Assembly: GCA_947175005.1 (NCBI GenBank)
Contig: CAMWLD010000059.1
Coordinates: 1-9,639, forward strand
Direction of reading: 5' to 3'
DNA length: 9,639 nucleotides
Origin: an uncultured Ruminococcus sp.
GTDB taxonomy: Bacteria; Bacillota; Clostridia; Oscillospirales; Ruminococcaceae
Part shown: one piece after another, positions 1-5,616 of the stretch
How positions within the stretch are numbered: the stretch's first letter is position 1
Layout of the letters: each line of letters starts with the position of its first letter
Program-made: the position numbers and the translations under genes
Notes under the pieces: generated by a model
What the model saw: only the letters and a program-made list of their open reading frames with translations
What the model was told of the DNA's origin: nothing
The model's database searches: none

Positions 1-14
1 AACGCAAACAAAAT

Positions 15-47
15 TAACGGATAATTCTCCAGTCTCCGTTAGGAGAA
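15..47 (+). promoter_or_regulatory. Leader with two mutually exclusive hairpins before the ATP-grasp gene
   Basis: TAACGGA (15-21) can pair with TCCGTTA (35-41), and TTCTCC (25-30) can pair with GGAGAA (42-47). The two helices interleave, with no linker between 41 and 42, so they compete rather than form an easy pseudoknot. A TCTCC also occurs at 26-30 and 33-37 and could pair with the GGGAGG of the ribosome binding site at 52-57. Any regulatory role is inference. Confidence 0.25.
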
Positions 48-64
48 CGTCGGGAGGTGATAAA

Positions 65-922
65 ATGGACGATAAAATAACCGCTGTGATTTTCCCTTCC
101 TCGTATTTCGGCAAAACAAATGTTGATGAGGAATTTGCCCTCGAATACCGCAGTGCCGCGGAAAACGGAATGTTTGAAACGATACTGTTTGACCAAAGTA
201 AATGGTTTGATGAGGGACGGATTAGTCTTACGGGCGGGGGAGAGTGCAGGGCTTTATACAGGGGCTGGATGATGAAGCCCGAGGAATATTCACGGTTTTA
301 TGAGGCTTTGGGGCAGCGGGGCGTCAGGCTTGTCACCGCCCCCGAGGCGTATGAACGTTTTCATATTTTCCCCAATATTTACGGAAAATTTTCCGAGGAT
401 ACTCCGAAGATGATGACCGTCCCTCCGGGAGGCAGATATGACCTTGCGCAGATAAAGGCGCAGCTGGGGCGGTTTATGGTAAAGGATTATGTTAAATCGG
501 TAAAGGGCACGGATTTTCCCAAATATTTTTCTGCGGACGTCACCGAAGAGGAATTCGGGCGGCAGATGGAAATTTTTTATAAGTACAGGGGCAATTTGCT
601 GACGGGCGGGCTTTGCTTTAAGCAGTATGTCGACCTTATGAAGTACGGCGAGCATACAAACGAATGGCGGGTGTTTTATCTTTTTTGCAATGTGCTGTCA
701 AGGTGTCCCAATTCGGGCGGACCGAATTACGCCCCCGCACCGCCCGATGAGCTTGTGAACAAGTACAGCGCTCTTGATTCTCCTTATTATACGGTGGATT
801 ATGCAGAGCTTGCAGACGGCTCATGGAAAGTGCTTGAAGCGGGGGACGGCAGCGTTTCGGGGCTTTCTCCGGGGCAGGATATGGGAGCGTATTTCCGCGG
901 GATAAAAATATTGGCAGGATGA
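65..922 (+). CDS. ATP-grasp domain protein, R2K clade (DUF4343-like)
   Basis: This 285-residue protein looks like a stand-alone ATP-grasp enzyme of the R2K group. ATP-grasp enzymes join a carboxylate to an amine or thiol through an acyl-phosphate; the substrate here cannot be read from the sequence. Visible landmarks are YRGWM at about 65-69, giving the early arginine that is part of the R2K signature; FMVKDYVKS at 137-145, with the two lysines expected to bind ATP; EWRVFY at 200-205; and the C-terminal WKVLEAGDGSVSGL at 254-267, matching the metal/ATP-binding end of the fold. There is no signal peptide or membrane segment, so it is probably cytoplasmic. The start is well supported: GGAGG at 53-57 lies 7 bases before the ATG. 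It is convergent with the LTA synthase-like gene and shares its terminator. Only 64 bases of upstream sequence are present, so operon partners cannot be judged. The fold is fairly sure, the substrate unknown. Confidence 0.85.
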   Translation: MDDKITAVIFPSSYFGKTNVDEEFALEYRSAAENGMFETILFDQSKWFDEGRISLTGGGECRALYRGWMMKPEEYSRFYEALGQRGVRLVTAPEAYERFHIFPNIYGKFSEDTPKMMTVPPGGRYDLAQIKAQLGRFMVKDYVKSVKGTDFPKYFSADVTEEEFGRQMEIFYKYRGNLLTGGLCFKQYVDLMKYGEHTNEWRVFYLFCNVLSRCPNSGGPNYAPAPPDELVNKYSALDSPYYTVDYAELADGSWKVLEAGDGSVSGLSPGQDMGAYFRGIKILAG

Positions 923-947
923 TATTTTCGTCCTGCCAAATTTTTTT
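911..947. terminator. Bidirectional intrinsic terminator between convergent genes
   Basis: TTGGCAGGA (911-919) pairs perfectly with TCCTGCCAA (931-939) around an 11-base loop and is followed on the plus strand by a T-run at 941-947. On the minus strand the same stem is followed by TATTTTTATC. It therefore fits as terminator for both the ATP-grasp gene and the convergent LTA synthase-like gene. Its left arm encodes the last three residues of the ATP-grasp protein, and the stop codon lies in the loop boundary. Confidence 0.85.
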
Positions 948-950
948 ATT

Positions 951-3218
951 TTATTTATATTCGTCCTCTCCGAACAGTGCACGGTAATAATCGTAATTTA
1001 CTGTCTGCTTGGAGAAATATATTTTGTTTTTAACAATGTTGTTTATTTCGGTTACATATTCCTTTGAGTAAGCATAGCCGTCGGCAGCGGTGAACTGTTT
1101 TGTCTTTGAATCGTACCGTCCCTTGTCGGTCGCCCAGCTTAGGTTGTTCCACACCACAAGCGGAGGGGCGTCGGAGAACACGTCCCGCCCTACCATAAGC
1201 CTTGAATCAAACTCCAGTCCGAATAAATTGTACAGGGTAGGCACAATATCCAGGCTGTAGGTCGGTTCGGAAATTTCGCAGGCAAATTCCTTGCGGTCGT
1301 TTTCCAGGCAGCCCGACCATAAAATCCAGGCGTTGCGGTCCTTTTCCCAGGGGGCAGAGTGCTTATAGCCGTACAGGTCGCTTAGATAGTCCTCGGAATT
1401 GCCGTAGGTGGTGCTTTGCTCCAGTCCGTATGGGTAGTGGTCGGCGGTAATGCAGATGATCGTATTGTCTGCTATTCCTGCTTCCTCCAGTTTCTTTATC
1501 AGCATTTCCATTGCCTTGTCAACTTCCATTTGATAGCAGAAATAATAGTTTGTCTTGTCCTTGTATTTATTCCCGAAAACCTCCCGGACACGGGCAAGAT
1601 TTTCCTTTACCTTTACATTGTCCGCCTTGTAGCTGAAATGTCCGCTGACGGTCATGTAATAAAGGCTGAAGGGCTGCTTGTCTAGGTAAAGATCGACGGT
1701 TTTGTCGATCATTGCGGAATCCTCCGAATATTTTCGGGTGATATTTTCAAGTCCGCTGCCGAATGCCAGGAAATCGTCATAGCCGAGATTTTTATGGGTA
1801 AGGTTGCGGCTGTAATAATCATAGTTTCCGTTGTGGAATGCACAGCTTGCGTAACCGAGCCTTTGCAGGCCGTTGCCAAGGGTAAAATAATTGTTGTTAT
1901 CGGCTATTTTCTGCATACTTTCCAGTCCGCTTTCGGGGACAAGTCCTGTAACAAAGGAAAATTCTCCCGTGGTGGTTGAGCCGCCCCAGGTGGGCTGGTA
2001 ATAATCGGAAAAATATATGCCGTTATGGGTCATGCGGTAAAGGGTAGGGGTAAGCTCCTTGTCAATTGCTGCGTCGGAGAATGCCTCGGCGCAGATGAGT
2101 ATAAGGTTTTTACCCTTGAACAGCCCTGTATACATATTTTTATTGGACGGGGTCAGGGACTGAACATATTTATTAAGATCGGCGACGGTGCTGTTGGGGT
2201 TTCTTGCATACGCTCCGTCGAAATCTATTGCCATAACATTATCCCCTATTTCGGCAAGGGCTGCAAGCTCCTCTTCATTGGGCGCTTTCGGGGGAATGGG
2301 GGTAGGCTTGTCTGTTTGCGGCTCGTTCTTTTCGGGGGTCGTCTGCCCGGTCTCGGTTGGAGCTTCCTCATGAGGAGGTTCATTATTATGGGAAGTCCCG
2401 AGAGTGGGAGTGGTTGCAGCGCCAGTTGCGCCCAGTGTCAAGGGTATGTCGGGCTTGTCGGGCATGCCCAATTCACCTGATTTTCCGAGAGTTACGGGGA
2501 GGTTTACATTTGGAGAGACTGCGGGCACTGCGTCCGGTTTATCGGCTGTTTCCGATTTGCCGAGGGTCAGATTATCCCCTGCCGCAAAAACAAAGCCTGT
2601 ATCGTTTTCCGCCCCGGGTGTGCCCGAAATATTCAGCCGCACAGCTGTAAGCAGACCGAAGCTTTCCGTCCGCATGGAAAAATCGTCCCCGAAGTCGGAG
2701 GAATTGTCTAAAATAAGTGTTCCTCCGAAAAACATTCCCACCGACAAAACAGCGGAAACTGCGGGGCAGATGAGTTTGCTTTTTTTGGTGACAAGTTTTG
2801 AGGAAAATATCCCGTAAACAATGGCAGGGGCAAGAAACAGCAGTATCTGAGGGATACCGCCGATGATCGCTGCTGCCAGGTTATCGGCATAATTGGTGAG
2901 TACCCCTTTAGCCCCCGAAAACAGGGAGGCGGGGGACATATAGCTTTGGAAATTTTTCTTTACCAGCGCTTCGGCGGTGTAGGCAAGTCCGATTACTGCG
3001 GCTGTTATGGTTGTGCAGACCCTGTTTGCCTTGGGCGGCAGCAGGGATAATGCCGCAGACAGGAACAGGCCTGCGGAAATTCCGAAAAGGAGCGCATAGC
3101 CGTATCCCCCGAAGCCCTCTCCGCCGAAAGCCCGAAGCAGGGCTTCAAAATATACGAGGCAAAAGGGCAAAAAAAGCATTTGCAAAATGGCCGAAAAAAT
3201 GTCACCGGTTTTTTTCAT
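951..3218 (-). CDS. LTA synthase-like membrane sulfatase-fold phosphoglycerol transferase
   Basis: The protein is a membrane enzyme with an extracellular alkaline-phosphatase/sulfatase-fold domain of the LtaS type. LtaS transfers glycerol phosphate from phosphatidylglycerol to a growing polymer; the acceptor here is unknown. Numbering from the upstream ATG at 3290 (779 codons): five hydrophobic segments at about 31-54, 64-85, 91-111, 138-162 and 173-194, a Pro/Thr/Glu-rich linker at about 235-345, and the catalytic domain from about 390. Key residues by alignment with LtaS are E402 (ICAEAF), nucleophile T439 (WGGSTTTGEF), H486 (AFHNGN), R495, H551 (SGHFSY) and D617-H618 (TADHYPYG), so the metal site looks intact. 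I favour the start at codon 25 (3218, 755 residues), because the promoter at 3296-3324 would start the transcript on the upstream ATG and that ATG has no ribosome binding site, while 3218 has AAAGGGG 12 bases upstream. The longer frame to 3290 stays possible. Confidence 0.85.
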   Translation of the reverse strand: MKKTGDIFSAILQMLFLPFCLVYFEALLRAFGGEGFGGYGYALLFGISAGLFLSAALSLLPPKANRVCTTITAAVIGLAYTAEALVKKNFQSYMSPASLFSGAKGVLTNYADNLAAAIIGGIPQILLFLAPAIVYGIFSSKLVTKKSKLICPAVSAVLSVGMFFGGTLILDNSSDFGDDFSMRTESFGLLTAVRLNISGTPGAENDTGFVFAAGDNLTLGKSETADKPDAVPAVSPNVNLPVTLGKSGELGMPDKPDIPLTLGATGAATTPTLGTSHNNEPPHEEAPTETGQTTPEKNEPQTDKPTPIPPKAPNEEELAALAEIGDNVMAIDFDGAYARNPNSTVADLNKYVQSLTPSNKNMYTGLFKGKNLILICAEAFSDAAIDKELTPTLYRMTHNGIYFSDYYQPTWGGSTTTGEFSFVTGLVPESGLESMQKIADNNNYFTLGNGLQRLGYASCAFHNGNYDYYSRNLTHKNLGYDDFLAFGSGLENITRKYSEDSAMIDKTVDLYLDKQPFSLYYMTVSGHFSYKADNVKVKENLARVREVFGNKYKDKTNYYFCYQMEVDKAMEMLIKKLEEAGIADNTIICITADHYPYGLEQSTTYGNSEDYLSDLYGYKHSAPWEKDRNAWILWSGCLENDRKEFACEISEPTYSLDIVPTLYNLFGLEFDSRLMVGRDVFSDAPPLVVWNNLSWATDKGRYDSKTKQFTAADGYAYSKEYVTEINNIVKNKIYFSKQTVNYDYYRALFGEDEYK

Positions 3219-3230
3219 TTTATGTAAAGT

Positions 3231-3237
3231 CCCCTTT
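3231..3237 (-). promoter_or_regulatory. Shine-Dalgarno-like site that decides the LTA synthase-like start
   Basis: On the minus strand AAAGGGG sits 12 bases before the ATG at 3218. The ATG at 3290 is preceded only by A/T-rich sequence with no purine-rich site. The site is imperfect (GGGG instead of GGAG) and the spacing is long, so the support is moderate. Confidence 0.45.
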
Positions 3238-3245
3238 AATGATTT

Positions 3246-3264
3246 AGCGATATACAGCGATATA
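3246..3264. repeat. Two tandem AGCGATATA copies in the LTA synthase-like leader
   Basis: AGCGATATA occurs at 3246-3254 and again at 3256-3264, with a 10-base period, about one helical turn. If translation starts at 3218, this lies in the untranslated leader about 25-45 bases downstream of the predicted transcript start, where a repressor site would be plausible. If translation starts at 3290, it is simply coding sequence. Confidence 0.35.
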
Positions 3265-3274
3265 TCGGCGTTTT

Positions 3275-3303
3275 TTGATATGTGCTGCATTATTTATTAT
3301 ATA
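3275..3303 (+). promoter_or_regulatory. Candidate divergent promoter overlapping the minus-strand promoter
   Basis: On the plus strand: -35 TTGATA (3275-3280), a 17-base spacer, and -10 TATATA (3298-3303). The -10 boxes of the two opposing promoters overlap at 3298-3301, so polymerase could occupy only one at a time. Transcription would start near 3310 and run into the small ORF at 3381. The A/T-rich composition makes a chance match possible. Confidence 0.4.
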
Positions 3304-3324
3304 CCATTGGGGGTGGTGAGTCAA
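3296..3324 (-). promoter_or_regulatory. Sigma-A type promoter of the LTA synthase-like gene
   Basis: Read on the minus strand: -35 TTGACT (3324-3319), a 17-base spacer, and -10 TATAAT (3301-3296). The match is near consensus with optimal spacing. A start about 7 bases past the -10 box falls at about 3289, on the upstream in-frame ATG, and gives a leader of about 70 bases to the ATG at 3218. Confidence 0.7.
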
Positions 3325-3365
3325 GACAAAACCGTGATTTTTGAGTGACAATTTATTGTGCGGAC

Positions 3366-3372
3366 AAGGAGG
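3366..3372 (+). promoter_or_regulatory. Ideal ribosome binding site of the 29-codon ORF
   Basis: AAGGAGG lies 8 bases before the GTG at 3381. It is as good a match to the anti-Shine-Dalgarno sequence as any in the window and is the main reason for taking the short ORF seriously. Confidence 0.5.
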
Positions 3373-3380
3373 ATTTTTTG

Positions 3381-3470
3381 GTGAAATATACTATGGGGGT
3401 CGGGGGGTATATCAAGTGCACAAAACCGCAAAATGAAGTAACGGGTGGGTTGTCGCTTTACTTTGGTTGA
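3381..3470 (+). CDS. Possible 29-residue small protein
   Basis: This frame is open from GTG (3381) to TGA (3468-3470). It encodes a 29-residue glycine-rich peptide that begins MKYTMGVGGYIKC and ends LSLYFG. I do not recognise it. It has one cysteine, no clear membrane helix and no leader-peptide pattern. Support comes from AAGGAGG at optimal distance and the candidate promoter at 3275-3303. Against it: it is short, the region otherwise looks non-coding, and the dispersed repeat begins at 3473, only 2 bases past the stop, so this could be the remaining 5' end of a gene cut short by repeat insertion. It is transcribed away from the LTA synthase-like gene. Whether it is made as a protein is uncertain. 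Confidence 0.3.
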   Translation: MKYTMGVGGYIKCTKPQNEVTGGLSLYFG

Positions 3471-3472
3471 AC

Positions 3473-3552
3473 CTGTCAGTGATTTCGCCCTTGCGGGCGG
3501 CAGCATGAAACGTGCAACGTTCGTTGCACGTTTCTATGCTGCACCGCCGCCC
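3473..3552. repeat. Dispersed stem-loop repeat, copy 1
   Basis: The left 37 bases (3473-3509) match 9585-9621 at 34 of 37 positions in the same orientation. They include a small hairpin CGCCC-TTGC-GGGCG (3487-3500). The element goes on into a long stem: GGGCGGC (3495-3501) with GCCGCCC (3546-3552), AGCAT (3502-3506) with ATGCT (3536-3540), and GAAACGTGCAAC (3507-3518) with GTTGCACGTTTC (3523-3534) around the loop GTTC. This gives 24 base pairs with a one-base bulge and a five-base bulge, both on the 3' side. No T-run follows, so it is not a standard terminator. Confidence 0.75.
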
Positions 3553-3641
3553 GACGTGGGTTGCTCGGTTATTTTGACTTTACTGTGTATGACGTTAGTT
3601 TGCTTGACCCCTTTTCTTGTCGTCGGGCGGCGGCTGTTAGA

Positions 3642-3710
3642 GGGGGCTCCGCCCCCCGTCCCCCGCAAGGGCGCTGCCCTTGACCCGCCAAAGGGTCAAG
3701 GACCCTTTGG
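3642..3710. repeat. Cluster of three adjacent GC-rich hairpins
   Basis: GGGGGC-TCC-GCCCCC (3642-3656), CAAGGGC-GCT-GCCCTTG (3666-3682) and CCAAAGGGTC-AAG-GACCCTTTGG (3688-3710) follow one another. All have three-base loops, and the last has a perfect 10-bp stem. GACCC at 3682-3686 could instead pair with GGGTC at 3693-3697. I remember near-identical units between genes in many clostridial genomes, so this is probably a multi-copy element. It lies downstream of the minus-strand ABC operon and may act as a transcript end or stabiliser, but lacks a T-run. Confidence 0.7.
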
Positions 3711-3767
3711 AAACCCGAGTGTTGTGAGTACTCTTGTAAGCTTTAATGTGCGGGTAAAGCGTTAATT

Positions 3768-3802
3768 CTCTTGCTTCTTGCTTCTTATTCTCCTGCCTCC
3801 GG
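3768..3802 (-). repeat. Heptanucleotide repeat after the ABC gene stop, copy 1
   Basis: In mRNA sense, within 5 bases of the TAA stop, the sequence runs CCGGAGGCAGGAG, then AATAAG, then tandem AGCAAGA units. It shares CTCTTGCTTCTTG (3768-3780, plus strand) with 8513-8525, and TGCCTCCGG with 8524-8532. A short hairpin CTGCC-TCC-GGCAG lies at 3793-3805. Confidence 0.5.
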
Positions 3803-3806
3803 CAGC

Positions 3807-5579
3807 TTAAACGCTCTGCGCCATGCAAAGCTTATAATACAAGCCTTTCTTCTTCATCAGCTCATCATGAGTTCCGCACTCGGAGATTCCCTTTTCGGAT
3901 ATATACATTATCTTATCACAACTCCTTATGGTGGAAAGTCTGTGGGCTATAATAAAGGAAGTGCGCCCTTTGAGCAGATGGTCTATACCGCTTTGTATGT
4001 ATCGCTCGGTCTTGGCGTCAATAGATGAGGTCGCTTCGTCAAGCACCAGTATTTTCGGGTCGGCAAGTATTGTTCTTGCAAAGGCTATCATCTGCCTCTG
4101 CCCTTGTGACAGCGACGCACCGCGCTCGTTCACCTCGGTGTCAAAGCCGTTTGGCATTTCCTCTATAAATTCGTCCGCGCCTACAACATGACACGCCTGC
4201 CGTACCTCTTCATCTGTCGCTCCGGGACGGCCGTAGAGAATATTCTCCTTTATTGTTCCGCTGAATATCACGCTGTCCTGAAGCATTATCCCCATCTGCG
4301 AACGCAGTGACCGCAGTGTAAAATCAGTTATATCCCTCCCGTCAATAAGCACCTGCCCGTCATTCACGTTATAGAACCGTGAAATAAGATTTACAATAGT
4401 GGTTTTTCCCGCCCCTGTAGGGCCTACAAGTGCAATACTTTGCCCTGCCTTTACGTCAAAGGAAAGGTTCTCCAGCACGTTTGCTCCCTCTTCATATGCG
4501 AAGGTGACGTTTTTAAAGGAAACATCTCCTTTTATTTCGGGCATTTCCCCTGCGTTTTCCTTGTCGGTAACGGTCACGGGTTCGTCCATGGTCTCGAAAA
4601 TTCGTTCCAGATATGCAATGGTGTTCACAAAGGTGTTGTACAGCTGGGAAAGGTTCATTATAGGCTGCCAGAAACGCCCTGCATAGCCTGTCATGGCAAC
4701 TATCGTTCCTACGGTTATTCCCATTTCGGGGGCAACGACCATAAGACCCACAAAATATATCGCCGAGGAAACGCATATGGAAATAACGTCCGCCACAGGC
4801 CACACCGCCTGGGAAAAATAGATCGCTCTCATCCATGCCTTGCGGTATTCTATTGCCAGTCGGTCGAATATTTCCTCGTTTTCCGCTTCACGGACAAAGC
4901 TGCGTGTAATGCTTACCCCCACCAGTCCCTCATGTAGGTATGCGTTAAGGTTGGAGGATTTGTTGGAGACTCTTTGCCACGCCCGTCTCTGCGCCTTTTT
5001 AATGGCTATCATGAACGCTGCAAAAAAGGGCACGCCCGCCAATACCACAGGGGCAAGCTGCGGGCTTACCGCAAACATAAAAATGCATATGAAGATTATG
5101 TTGAATATCTCCAGCACAAAGGTGATAAGTCCGTTTGACAAAAGGTCGGAAACGCTGTTTACATAGTTTATGACCCTTGTGAGAATCTTTCCGTGGGGGC
5201 GGCTGTCGTAATACTCAAAGGGAAGCTTCTGCAAATGCTCGAACAGATCACGCCTTATGTCGTATATCATATTCTGCCCCGCTTTTGTCATTATCCTCGA
5301 ACTGAGGGCGGAAAAGCCGACGCTTGCGATTATGGATAAAAGCAGCAGCCCTGCCAGCAGCAGCAGTTCTTTTCTGTCCCCCGCAGGAATGGTGACGTCC
5401 AGCGCATACTGGGTTATAAGGGGGGAGCAAAGCCCGATAACAGCGGCTGTTACGCTGACTATCATAGCCGTTATGACCGACCCTTTATACCGCCCCACAT
5501 ATTTGAGCGCACGGGCAAAATGCCGTATGTCAAAGGGGGTCTCAAGGGTCTCGTCTATATCGAATTTATTTCTTGCCAT
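3807..5579 (-). CDS. Heterodimeric ABC exporter subunit with catalytic ATP site (TM288/BmrD-like)
   Basis: This 590-residue half-transporter has an N-terminal six-helix exporter membrane domain (about 30-325) fused to an ATPase domain (about 350-585). Its own ATP site is complete: Walker A GPTGAGKT at 386-393, Q-loop glutamine 434, Walker B LVLDE with D514 and catalytic E515, D-loop SSID at 518-521 and switch histidine 546 (IIAHRLS). Its signature motif is altered to LSQGQ (490-494) instead of LSGGQ. In a dimer this motif would face the degenerate site of the partner encoded just upstream, which is the known pattern of heterodimeric exporters such as TM287/288, LmrCD and BmrCD. The start has AAAAGGAG (5589-5596) 9 bases upstream and lies 37 bases after the partner's stop, so the genes form one operon. 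Substrate unknown; multidrug or lipid/peptide export is the family expectation. Confidence 0.93.
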   Translation of the reverse strand: MARNKFDIDETLETPFDIRHFARALKYVGRYKGSVITAMIVSVTAAVIGLCSPLITQYALDVTIPAGDRKELLLLAGLLLLSIIASVGFSALSSRIMTKAGQNMIYDIRRDLFEHLQKLPFEYYDSRPHGKILTRVINYVNSVSDLLSNGLITFVLEIFNIIFICIFMFAVSPQLAPVVLAGVPFFAAFMIAIKKAQRRAWQRVSNKSSNLNAYLHEGLVGVSITRSFVREAENEEIFDRLAIEYRKAWMRAIYFSQAVWPVADVISICVSSAIYFVGLMVVAPEMGITVGTIVAMTGYAGRFWQPIMNLSQLYNTFVNTIAYLERIFETMDEPVTVTDKENAGEMPEIKGDVSFKNVTFAYEEGANVLENLSFDVKAGQSIALVGPTGAGKTTIVNLISRFYNVNDGQVLIDGRDITDFTLRSLRSQMGIMLQDSVIFSGTIKENILYGRPGATDEEVRQACHVVGADEFIEEMPNGFDTEVNERGASLSQGQRQMIAFARTILADPKILVLDEATSSIDAKTERYIQSGIDHLLKGRTSFIIAHRLSTIRSCDKIMYISEKGISECGTHDELMKKKGLYYKLCMAQSV

Positions 5580-5616
5580 TTATTTTCACTCCTTTTGATA
5601 GGACTTGAAATTTTTC

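Larger units (their letters stand above)
3291..3806. other. 516-bp intergenic region, mostly repeats
   Basis: This stretch holds the divergent promoter pair at its left edge, the small ORF at 3381-3470, a stem-loop repeat element (3473-3552), a 13-bp inverted repeat pair (3544-3556 and 3621-3633), a cluster of GC-rich hairpins (3642-3710) and a heptanucleotide repeat next to the ABC gene stop (3768-3802). A perfect-arm ACAAT-TT-ATTGT site lies at 3348-3359, about 24 bases upstream of the minus-strand -35 box, and could bind a regulator. A longer plus-strand frame across 3445-3765 is only a translation of the repeats. Confidence 0.6.

Noticed and set aside
15..47. H-type pseudoknot riboswitch in the first leader
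   Set aside because: The interleaved stems have no linker at 41/42, so both full helices cannot form together, and no known riboswitch core is recognisable.
1690..1709. 7-bp inverted repeat GATCGAC/GTCGATC inside the LTA synthase-like gene
   Set aside because: It lies within well-conserved coding sequence, has no T-run, and is explained by codon choice.
2025..2480. Plus-strand 151-residue open frame opposite the LTA synthase-like gene
   Set aside because: It is antisense to a gene with clear catalytic motifs, has no recognisable domain, and matches the pattern of a shadow frame.
3445..3765. Plus-strand 106-residue open frame in the intergenic region
   Set aside because: It is a translation of the stem-loop repeat and the GC-rich hairpins (Pro/Gly/Lys-rich stretch), has no ribosome binding site and overlaps the better-supported short ORF in another frame.
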